A stretch of 64,000 nucleotides of DNA, from NCBI RefSeq assembly GCF_011764545.1, contig NZ_AP022870.1, forward strand, positions 6,184,001-6,248,000, written 5' to 3'. Origin of the DNA: Phytohabitans flavus (GTDB lineage Bacteria > Actinomycetota > Actinomycetes > Mycobacteriales > Micromonosporaceae). The notes under the pieces are model-generated. The model ran no database searches. It had not been told where the DNA came from and saw nothing but the letters and a program-made list of their open reading frames with translations. Of this stretch, positions 57,825 to 64,000 are shown in pieces; position 1 is the stretch's first letter; each line of letters begins with the position of its first letter. A program made the position numbers and the translations under genes.

Positions 57825-58124
57825 GTGACCACGACGGCCGGATACGAGGCGTACGAGGGTGCGGGCGAGCTGCTCCGCGCGCTGTCCGCGCCTATCCGGG
57901 TGGCGATCGTCACCGAGCTCGCCGGCGGCGAGCGCTGTGTGCACGAGCTGGTGGACAAGCTCGGCGCCCCGCAACCGCTCGTCTCCCAGCACCTGCGCGT
58001 CCTACGTGGCGCCGGTGTGGTGCGGGGTGCCCGGCGCGGGCGTGAGATCGCGTACACGCTGGTCGACGAGCACATCGCGCACATCGTGGCCGATGCCGTC
58101 AGCCACGCACGGGAGGCCAGATGA
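57825..58124 (+). CDS. ArsR/SmtB-family metal-responsive repressor
   Basis: 99 residues from GTG 57825. Winged helix: ELLRALSAPIRVAIVTELAGG, ERCVHELVDKLG, QPLVSQHLRVLRGAGVV (recognition helix), GREIAYTLVDEHIAHIVADAV. The last helix has His residues in the arrangement used for the SmtB/CzrA alpha-5 zinc site (DEHIAHIV). It overlaps zur by 4 bases. The same pair, SmtB then Zur, forms the Rv2358-Rv2359 operon of Mycobacterium tuberculosis, so it probably responds to zinc excess and helps control zur. Confidence 0.87.
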   Translation: MTTTAGYEAYEGAGELLRALSAPIRVAIVTELAGGERCVHELVDKLGAPQPLVSQHLRVLRGAGVVRGARRGREIAYTLVDEHIAHIVADAVSHAREAR

Positions 58125-58537
58125 CCATCGACGAGGGGACCGGGGCGGCGGTCCGCAACACCCGCCAGCGCAGCGCCGTCAGCTCGCTTCTGGGCGAGGT
58201 GGAGGGCTTCCACAGCGCGCAGGAGTTGCACGCGATGTTGCGCGAGCGGGGTGAGCGGGTGGGCCTCACCACGGTGTACCGCACGCTCCAGGGCTTGGCC
58301 GACTCGGGCGAGGTCGACGTGATGCGGCCGCCGGGCGGCGAGCACCTCTACCGCCGGTGCAGCGAGGGCCATCACCACCACCTGGTCTGCCGCTCCTGCG
58401 GGCGTACGGTCGAGGTCGAGGGCCCCGCGGTGGAGAGTTGGGCGGACCGGGTGGCGGCGCAGCACGGATTCGTCGGCGTGAGCCACACCCTGGAGATCTT
58501 CGGTACCTGCCCGGAGTGCGCTACCCGCACCGGGTGA
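58121..58537 (+). CDS. zur: Zinc uptake regulator, Fur family
   Basis: 138 residues; ATG overlaps the upstream stop (ATGA). The Fur DNA-binding domain contains NTRQRSAVSSLL, FHSAQELHAMLR and GLTTVYRTLQGLADSGEVD. Metal sites: HLYRRC, the HHHH run in SEGHHHHLVC, and the structural zinc cysteines CRSCG and CPEC. The spread of His and Cys fits Zur rather than Fur, and the neighbouring znu genes and operator support this. It represses zinc uptake when zinc is bound. Confidence 0.93.
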   Translation: MTIDEGTGAAVRNTRQRSAVSSLLGEVEGFHSAQELHAMLRERGERVGLTTVYRTLQGLADSGEVDVMRPPGGEHLYRRCSEGHHHHLVCRSCGRTVEVEGPAVESWADRVAAQHGFVGVSHTLEIFGTCPECATRTG

Positions 58538-58567
58538 TCTTGGAGGGCGTGCGGGACGCTGATCCAT

Positions 58568-59167
58568 GTGAAGATTTACGCCGATCGCGGTCCCGCCGCC
58601 GCCCGCCAACTGGTTACAGATCTGCTCGTCGTCGCCTGGGTGTACGCCGCCATCCGGGCCGCGATGTGGGTGCACGACCTGGTGCAGAAGCTCGCCGTGC
58701 CGGGCCAGCGGCTGGAGGGGGCCGGCACGGGACTCGCCGACGGCCTGTCCGACGCGGGCGGCAAGATCAATCGCCTACCCGGCGTGGGCGACGAGCTGGC
58801 CGCACCTTTCCGAAGTGCCGCCGACGCCGCCCGTTCCATGGCCGGCGCGGGACAGCAGCAACAGGACGTCGTAAACGACCTCGCGCTCGCCCTTTCCCTC
58901 GGGCTGCTTGTGTTTCCGCTCGGGCTGGTGGTCTTCGTGTGGCTCCCGCTGCGGCTGCGCTGGATCCGCCGCGCCGGAGCCGCCGCCAGCCTCCGTGACG
59001 CCCCCGCCGGCCGCGACCTGCTCGCGTTGCGCGCGCTGGCCACCCAACCCCTGCGCAAACTGACAAAGATCGACCCCGACGTCGCCCAAGCCTGGCGCCG
59101 CGGCGACGAGGACACGGTAACCGCGCTAGCCGCACTCGAGCTCAAAGCCCTAGGCCTACGCGCCTAG
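58568..59167 (+). CDS. Membrane protein of unknown function
   Basis: 199 residues from GTG 58568, 30 bases after zur on the same strand. Two hydrophobic segments: near the N-terminus (LVTDLLVVAWVYAAIRAAMW) and in the middle (LALALSLGLLVFPLGLVVFV). Between them is a Gly/Ala-rich loop of about 80 residues with LPGVGDELAAPFRSAADAA. The C-terminal 60 residues are cytoplasmic and charged, ending in LTALAALELKALGL-like helices. No catalytic motif is seen. It may share the zur transcript by proximity. Confidence 0.75.
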   Translation: MKIYADRGPAAARQLVTDLLVVAWVYAAIRAAMWVHDLVQKLAVPGQRLEGAGTGLADGLSDAGGKINRLPGVGDELAAPFRSAADAARSMAGAGQQQQDVVNDLALALSLGLLVFPLGLVVFVWLPLRLRWIRRAGAAASLRDAPAGRDLLALRALATQPLRKLTKIDPDVAQAWRRGDEDTVTALAALELKALGLRA

Positions 59168-59172
59168 CCCTC

Positions 59173-59241
59173 GCTGTTGATCAGGGACTTGGTGGTGGGA
59201 CACGCCGCGCGACACGCCCACCAACTCCCTGATCAACAGCG
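59173..59241. repeat. Long inverted repeat between convergent genes, sharing TTGATC/GATCAA with the 52.3-kb element
   Basis: The left arm GCTGTTGATCAGGGA and its exact complement near 59226-59240 give a 15-base stem, extended after one mismatch by seven more bases (TTGGTGG). The loop itself is rich in CGCG. Position, between the ends of a rightward gene and a leftward pseudogene, allows it to act as a two-way terminator. It directly abuts the truncated end of the acyl-CoA dehydrogenase relic, so it may instead be a mobile palindrome. Confidence 0.7.
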
Positions 59242-59245
59242 CTGG

Positions 59246-59886
59246 TTACGCGATCTTCTTGGCGACCGCCTCGTGCTGGCCGACCGACCGTCCCCATTGG
59301 ACCCGCTCGGCTGACCACCCTCGACCGGCTCGGCCGTCGTGCCGAGGCGGGCCGGGTCGGACCCGACGTCCGGCTCGGTGAGCAGGAACGCGGAGACCTC
59401 GCCGCCGGCGAGCCGGGGCAGGTACTTCTGCTTCTGCTCGTCGGTGCCGAAGAGCTTGAGCGGCTGCGGCACGCCGATCGACTGGTGCGCCGAGAGGAGG
59501 GCGCCGATCGACGGGTTGACCGAGCCGGCGAGCGTGAGCGCCTTGCAGTAGTACAGATTGGACAGTCCGAGCCCGCCGTACTTCTTGTCGATCTTCATGC
59601 CGAATACGCCGAGCGCCGCCAGCCCGTGGAAGACATCGTCCGGGATGTGCGCCTCGCGCTCGATCCGCGCACCGTCTACTTCGGACCGTACGTACGCGTC
59701 CAGCTTGGCCAGGTAAGCCTCCGCGTCCGCCACGGACTCCTGCGACGCGGCCGGCCAAGGGTCGATCAGGTCGAGCCGGAAGCGCCCCAGGAAGAGCTCC
59801 TTGCCGAAGCTCGGCTTGCGCCACTCGGACTCGCGCGCGGCCTCGGCGACCTGCCTGGCCTGCTTTTCCGAAACGCTCGCGGTCAT
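59246..59886 (-). pseudogene. Acyl-CoA dehydrogenase remnant with internal and C-terminal deletions
   Basis: ATG 59886 (GGGGG six bases upstream) opens a frame that matches long FadE-type acyl-CoA dehydrogenases for about 190 residues: FGKELFLGRFRLDLIDPWP, IPDDVFHGLAALGVFGMKI, YGGLGLSNLYYCKALTLAGS, SIGALLSAHQSIGVPQPLKL, AFLLTEPDVGSDPARLGTTA. After VEGG the homology jumps, in another frame, to SAERVQWGRSVGQHEAVAKKIA. In complete enzymes that block lies roughly 100-130 residues further on. A stop follows at once and the C-terminal half is absent. The catalytic base region is lost, so the product would be inactive. Confidence 0.85.
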
Positions 59887-59938
59887 GGCATACCCCCTTT
59901 GACGAGGACTGCTCAGTGGCCACGCTACCCCCTGGATA

Positions 59939-60418
59939 TTACCGAGCGGTAGGTACATCTTCCGATTCGTCGCGGTCGCCCCGGCGCAGCATCGGGAGGA
60001 CGAGCCACAGCAGCACGAACCACACGGCCGTGACGGCGCTCAATACCCAGGCGATCCAGCGGTCCAGGATGAAGTCGGTGATCAGCAGTACCGCGCTCGC
60101 CATCGCGAGAAACATGAAGGCCAGCCCACCGGAGGCCAAGCGGTGCGCCGAGCGGACGAGTTCCGCCTTGCGACCGCGCTGGAAGAGCACGCGGTGGTAC
60201 GCCACCGGCGCGATGAGTGTGGCGGCGGCGCCGGCCGACGCGAGCAGGGCGACGACGTAGACGTCCCGCTGGAACCCGTTCACCCTGTCGAAGCCCGAGC
60301 TGAACGGGAGCGTCAGCAGGAAGGCGAACAGGATCTGCACGCCGGTCTGCGCGACGCGAAGCTCTTGAAGCAGATCTGCGTAGTTGCGCTCGTAACGTTC
60401 CTTCTCGGACTCCGGCAC
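59939..60418 (-). CDS. DUF6328-like four-helix membrane protein
   Basis: 159 residues from GTG 60418. A charged N-terminus (SEKERYERNYADLLQELRVAQ) precedes four hydrophobic segments: VQILFAFLLTLPF, VYVVALLASAGAAATLIAP, GLAFMFLAMASAVLLITDFIL and WVLSAVTAVWFVLLWLVLP. The QELRVAQTGVQILFAFLL start is what I recall of DUF6328, a widespread actinobacterial family of unknown role. It lies between the dehydrogenase relic and the SIS gene on the same strand. Confidence 0.75.
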   Translation of the reverse strand: MPESEKERYERNYADLLQELRVAQTGVQILFAFLLTLPFSSGFDRVNGFQRDVYVVALLASAGAAATLIAPVAYHRVLFQRGRKAELVRSAHRLASGGLAFMFLAMASAVLLITDFILDRWIAWVLSAVTAVWFVLLWLVLPMLRRGDRDESEDVPTAR

Positions 60419-60463
60419 GCCGCCGACAGTGCCCGCATCAGCCCAAGATCAAACCTGCCCGGG

Positions 60464-61215
60464 TCAGGCGCCGCGGCGGAGGCGGCCCTTGTAGCGGGCT
60501 TCCAGCTCGTGGTTGTGCTCGTCGCCGCCGGGGATGTTGGCGGAGAGATACACCGGTGGTGTCTCGCCCGCCTCGACCATCCGCCGCACCACCTCGACCA
60601 CCACCTGCTCCGCGAGCAGCGCGGCGGTTATCGAGGAGATCGCGCCGACCGCGCCGCCGCCGGGCAGCGGGAGGGTCGCGTCGCCGTACGGTGCGCCGTT
60701 GTCGAGCACCACGTCGGCGATCTCGGAGAGCTTGCGGCCGGACGGGTGCCGCGAGTCGACGCCGGCCGAGTGGGCCAGCGAGGTGACCGCGATCAGCCCG
60801 TGCCCGCGCTCCTTGACCAGCGTCGCGAACTCCACGATGGACCCGTTGACCCCTGAGTTGGAAGCGAGGACGAAGATGTCGGCGGGCTGGACCGGGGCCA
60901 GCGCGTAGAGCCGGTGCGCCACCGACGGGTCGCGCTCCAGCATCGGCCCGAGCACGCTCGCCGGCTCGCCGCCGAAGAGCACCAGGTCGCGCAGCGAGAT
61001 GCGGTTGGTGGGCACGAGTCCGCCGGCCCGGCCCGCCACCTCCATCGCGAACGCCTCGGAGTGGCCGCTGCCGAACGCCTGTACCACCCCGCCGGCCCGC
61101 AACGCCGCGACGAGCAGGTCGGCGGCACGCAGGACCCCTCCCGCTGGCTCGCCGAGACGCGCTCGACCGTGGCGGTGACGACGTGCAGGAAGCCGTCCGC
61201 GCTCAGCTCACTCAT
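60464..61215 (-). CDS. SIS-domain sugar-phosphate-binding protein, frame broken by one missing base
   Basis: ATG 61215 starts MSELSADGFLHVVTATVERV; adding one base at 61135-61138 continues it as EGVLRAADLLVAALRAGG into the long frame, total about 250 residues. The SIS fold shows in VVQAFGSGHSEAFAMEVAGRAGGL, PADIFVLASNSGVNGSIVEFA and GLIAVTSLAHSAGVDSRHPSG. SIS domains bind phosphosugars in isomerases and regulators; the exact substrate cannot be told. The gene starts 8 bases inside the upstream TIGR03943 gene, so it is the third gene of that operon. Confidence 0.84.
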
Positions 61216-61951
61216 ACTGCTGCTTGGGCGGATCGATCTGGGTCCAGGTCTCGACCTCGATGTACGGGATGGTCTCCTCGTTCACCGGGTCGGTGACGGT
61301 CTGGTCGGTGTACTTGCCGACCACCTCGACCCACGTGTCGTCAGGCAGCCCGGCGGGCGCGTTGCCCGACATGCCCAGCTTGATCGGGCGGCCGTCGGCG
61401 GCGCAGCAGCTCAGGATGATCCGGGCGAGGATCGGCTCGCCGTTGGGCCCCTCCGCGATGAAGCCGGTCAGCTGCACCGTGCGGTCGCCGAGCGACTCGC
61501 CCTTGTCGAAGACGGCCCGGGAGGCGTAGTCGAGCACGCTGACCTTGACGGGGTCACCGGGCGGGAGCGGCGGGTAGTCGGAGATCTGCTGGCTGGAGAG
61601 GGCGGTACCGGCCTGCCCAGCCGCGTACGACCCGAGGGCGGGCGGGGCGACGAGCAGCAGCCCCAGCACCGGCAGGATCAGCAGCCAGCCCACCCACGGC
61701 TCGCGGTGTGGCTTGCCGTCACCGTGGTCGTGGCCGTGGTCGGCGTGCTCGTCGTGACCCTCGGCCTGCCGGGGCCGCAGCACCTCGTGCACGAGCGTCA
61801 TCACCGCGGCGGCGATCAGCACCACGCCGGCGGCGATCAGGAAGGGCTGGAGCGATTCCTTCACGTACCGCAGGTACATGTCGGTCACGCTGGCCCGCAC
61901 GATCGCGCCGCCGAACAGCAGCATGACCACGGCTTGCGCTTGCTTGTTCAA
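61208..61951 (-). CDS. TIGR03943-family (DUF1980) membrane protein, permease partner
   Basis: 247 residues from TTG 61951, which overlaps the permease stop; the longer frame upstream only shadows the permease. Two N-terminal hydrophobic segments (VVMLLFGGAIVRASV, LIAAGVVLIAAAVMTLV), a His/Asp-rich loop (GHDEHADHGHDHGDG), a third hydrophobic segment, then a beta-rich domain with ILSCCAADGRPIKLGM and DDTWVEVVGKY. The Cys-Cys pair is a hallmark of the family. With the adjacent DUF318 permease it resembles the YcgQ/YcgR pair, Zur-controlled in Bacillus subtilis. Confidence 0.85.
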   Translation of the reverse strand: MNKQAQAVVMLLFGGAIVRASVTDMYLRYVKESLQPFLIAAGVVLIAAAVMTLVHEVLRPRQAEGHDEHADHGHDHGDGKPHREPWVGWLLILPVLGLLLVAPPALGSYAAGQAGTALSSQQISDYPPLPPGDPVKVSVLDYASRAVFDKGESLGDRTVQLTGFIAEGPNGEPILARIILSCCAADGRPIKLGMSGNAPAGLPDDTWVEVVGKYTDQTVTDPVNEETIPYIEVETWTQIDPPKQQYE

Positions 61952-63012
61952 AGGACCACCGCCGCTACTCCGACGCCGATGAGGACGCAGATCGCGAAGG
62001 TCGCCGGGGCGAAGCGGATCGCGAACCGCCGGCCGAAGACGCCGGCCTGCATCGAGATGAGCTTGAGGTCGACCATCGGGCCCACGACCAGGAAGACGAG
62101 CCGCGAGGTGAGCGAGAACTGGGAGAGCGAGGCGGCCACGAACGCGTCCGCCTCCGAGCAGATCGACAGGAGCACGGCGAGCACGGCGAGCGCCAGCACC
62201 GAGAGCACCGGGTTGTCGGCGAGGGTCTGGAGCCAACGCTCGGGGACGACGACGTTGATGGTCGCGGCGGCCATCGCGCCGAGCACGAGGAAGCCGCCCG
62301 CGTGCACGACGTCGTGCCGCACCGAGGCCCAGAACGCCCGCCCCTTCGGCATGCCGTCGATGTCGGGCCGGTGCGGCAGCCGAATCCACTCGGCCTTGCC
62401 GAGGCGCAGCCAGAGCCAGCCCATGATCATGGCGACGATCAGGCTGGCCACGCCGCGGGCGACGACCATCTCCGGGTTGTTGGGGAACGCGACCGCCGTG
62501 GCGGTCAGCACGATCGGGTTGATCGCCGGCGCGGCGAGCAGGAAGGCCAGCGCGGCGGCGGGTGTGACACCGCGGCGGATCAGCGAACCGGCGATCGGGA
62601 CCGCTCCGCACTCGCAGCCCGGCAGCACCACGCCGGCGCAGCTCGCCACCGGTACGGCGAGGGCGGGGTGGCGGGGCAGCGCGCGGGCCCAGAAGGACTG
62701 CGGCACGTACACGGCGATGATGGCGGAGAGCACGACGCCGAAGACGAGGAACGGCACCGCCTGCACCATCACCGACACGAACACGGTGGTCCAGGTCTGG
62801 AGGCGCGGGTCGGAGATGGCGTCGGCGATCGGACCCCGGAAGATCACGAGCAGGACGAGCAGGATCGCCAGGATCTCGACCGAGCCGACCCGGTCGCCGA
62901 AGATGCGCCGGCGGGGCTCGCGCGGCTCTTCCGGAGGGGGCGGTGGCGCCCAGTCGATCTCGTCGCCATCCAGCTGCGCACGCTGCGCGGTTGCGCGGTC
63001 TGCGGCAGTCAC
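61948..63012 (-). CDS. DUF318/YraQ-type permease
   Basis: 354 residues from GTG 63012. The N-terminal 35 residues are proline- and acid-rich; then about eight membrane segments follow. Family blocks: VMVQAVPFLVFGVVLSAII, VVLPGCECGAVPIAGSLIRRG (Cys-x-Cys-Gly), LAAPAINPIVLTATAVAFPN and LSICSEADAFVAASL. Members include ArsP-like efflux proteins and putative metal permeases; the substrate here is unknown. It leads a three-gene operon with overlapping genes (TIGR03943, SIS). The region upstream carries the divergent TPP riboswitch; I see no Zur-like palindrome there. Confidence 0.86.
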   Translation of the reverse strand: MTAADRATAQRAQLDGDEIDWAPPPPPEEPREPRRRIFGDRVGSVEILAILLVLLVIFRGPIADAISDPRLQTWTTVFVSVMVQAVPFLVFGVVLSAIIAVYVPQSFWARALPRHPALAVPVASCAGVVLPGCECGAVPIAGSLIRRGVTPAAALAFLLAAPAINPIVLTATAVAFPNNPEMVVARGVASLIVAMIMGWLWLRLGKAEWIRLPHRPDIDGMPKGRAFWASVRHDVVHAGGFLVLGAMAAATINVVVPERWLQTLADNPVLSVLALAVLAVLLSICSEADAFVAASLSQFSLTSRLVFLVVGPMVDLKLISMQAGVFGRRFAIRFAPATFAICVLIGVGVAAVVL

Positions 63013-63079
63013 AGCAGGTAATCCCCTTCACTGGCGGCGGCCGCCTCAGGGTAACCGGTGTTAACGTGACTGGAAACAA

Positions 63080-63173
<94 letters not shown>

Positions 63174-63240
63174 ATTCTCAGGCTCGTCGATATCTGGCGT
63201 GCGTCTTCTCCTGGTTCGCGAGGACTGGGAGGTTTTCACA

Positions 63241-63812
63241 TGAACAACAACCGTTGGCGCACAGTGGACGTCGTGGTCGCGGCTGTGCTCGGCGCCGCGT
63301 TCGGCGTCATCTTCTGGGCCTGGGGCCTGCTGTGGGACGGTCCGGCAAGCGCGATCCCGCTGCCCGGGCGAGCGCTCATCTACGGCATCTGGCTGGTCCC
63401 GGCCGTGCTCGGCCCGCTGGTGATCCGCAAGCCGGGCGCGGGCATCTTCACCGAGTTCGTGGCGGCCACCGTGTCGACGTTCTTCGGCTCGCCGTGGGGG
63501 CTGGTCACCCTGCTCTACGGGCTGTTCCAGGGCGTCGCGGGCGAGTTCGCGTTCGCCGCGACCGGCTACCGGAGCTGGCGGCTGCCCACCGCGATCGTCG
63601 GCGGTGTGCTGGCCGGCGGCGCGGCCACGCTACTCGACGTGATCAACTACTACCCCGACACGAGCGCGGCCTGGAAGTGGGGGTACACCGCCCTGCTGGT
63701 GCTGAGCTCGGCGATCATCGCCGGCGTCGGCGGCTGGCTGCTCACCCGCGCGCTCGCCCAGACCGGCGTTCTCGACCGCTTCCCCGCGGGCCGCGACCGC
63801 GCGCTGGTGTGA
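63241..63812 (+). CDS. ykoE: ECF transporter S component, YkoE family (thiamine or its precursor)
   Basis: 190 residues from ATG 63241 with GGGAGG eight bases upstream. Six hydrophobic segments, among them VDVVVAAVLGAAFGVIFWAWG, ALIYGIWLVPAVLGPLVI, FTEFVAATVSTFFGSPWGLVTLLYG and GVLAGGAATLLDVINYYPD. These match YkoE, the substrate-binding membrane component of an energy-coupling-factor importer for hydroxymethylpyrimidine/thiamine. The TPP riboswitch in front confirms thiamine control. The ATPase gene overlaps its stop codon. Confidence 0.93.
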
Positions 63813-64000
63813 TCCGGGCCAAGGGCTTCGGGTGGCGGCACGCCGGCCGCCGAGCGTGGGCGGTCCGGGGGCTCGACCTGCGCGTCGAGCGGGGTGAACG
63901 GGTACTGCTGCTCGGGCCCTCCGGCGCCGGCAAGAGCACGCTGCTGGCCGCATTCGCCGGGCTGCTCGCGGCCGACTCGGGCGTGCGGGAGGGCACGGTC
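63809..64000 (+). CDS. ykoD: ECF transporter ATP-binding protein, YkoD-like (partial at right edge)
   Basis: GTG 63809 overlaps the ykoE stop (GTGA). Sixty-four codons are visible: GFGWRHAGRRAWAVRGLDLRV, then Walker A LLLGPSGAGKSTLLAA. This is the start of an ABC ATPase of the kind that, fused in tandem, drives YkoE transporters. The rest lies beyond the window. Confidence 0.88.
   Translation, partial: MIRAKGFGWRHAGRRAWAVRGLDLRVERGERVLLLGPSGAGKSTLLAAFAGLLAADSGVREGTV

Noticed and set aside
61208..63079. 623-codon minus-strand frame running through both permease genes
   Set aside because: Its first 375 codons are the permease gene out of frame. The TIGR03943 protein starts at TTG 61951.

Overview
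This is a GC-rich actinomycete chromosome segment. Gene content and order (glyS, dusB, ppdK and dgt beside a large polyketide cluster) suggest Micromonosporaceae or a relative, but that is inference. The window joins the right-hand end of a type I polyketide cluster (about 1-44.3 kb) to a housekeeping region (about 44.5-64 kb).

Polyketide region. Two giant modular synthase genes run leftwards on the minus strand. The first (34987 to 8096) encodes six modules between N- and C-terminal docking regions. The second (8090 to beyond the left edge) encodes one fully reducing module and part of the next. Seven complete modules read: malonyl KR+DH; malonyl KR; methylmalonyl A-type KR; malonyl KR; malonyl with a dead KR; malonyl KR; malonyl DH+ER+KR. 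This order matches, module for module, modules 9-14 and then 15 of the nystatin synthase (NysI, then NysJ). It predicts the last polyene double bond, the C19 and C17 oxygens with a C16 branch, C15-OH, the C13 ketone of the hemiketal, C11-OH and a saturated C9. The best reading is a glycosylated polyene-macrolide antifungal cluster. Its loading module, polyene modules, terminal thioesterase, P450s and mycosamine genes would lie to the left. To the right are a guanidinoacetate-methyltransferase-like enzyme, a DegT-family protein without the PLP lysine, a Sfp-type phosphopantetheinyl transferase, a metallophosphoesterase, a DUF5988-like small protein, a LuxR-family LAL activator carrying a TTA codon, an acyl-CoA carboxylase beta subunit and a type II thioesterase.

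Housekeeping region. A ferredoxin-reductase-like flavoprotein, dGTPase-like protein, VOC protein, ppdK, dusB, an XdhC-like protein and glyS are followed by a zinc unit: a palindromic Zur-type site, znuACB, an ArsR/SmtB repressor and zur. Then come membrane proteins, an acyl-CoA dehydrogenase pseudogene, a permease/TIGR03943/SIS operon, and a TPP riboswitch in front of a YkoE/YkoD-type thiamine transporter cut by the right edge.

Sequence quality. Ten reading frames break, and every break is repaired by adding exactly one G or C, nine times in a G/C run of three to five bases. Five of the breaks are in the synthase genes. Undercalled homopolymers are the simplest explanation, so the broken genes are described as reconstructed.
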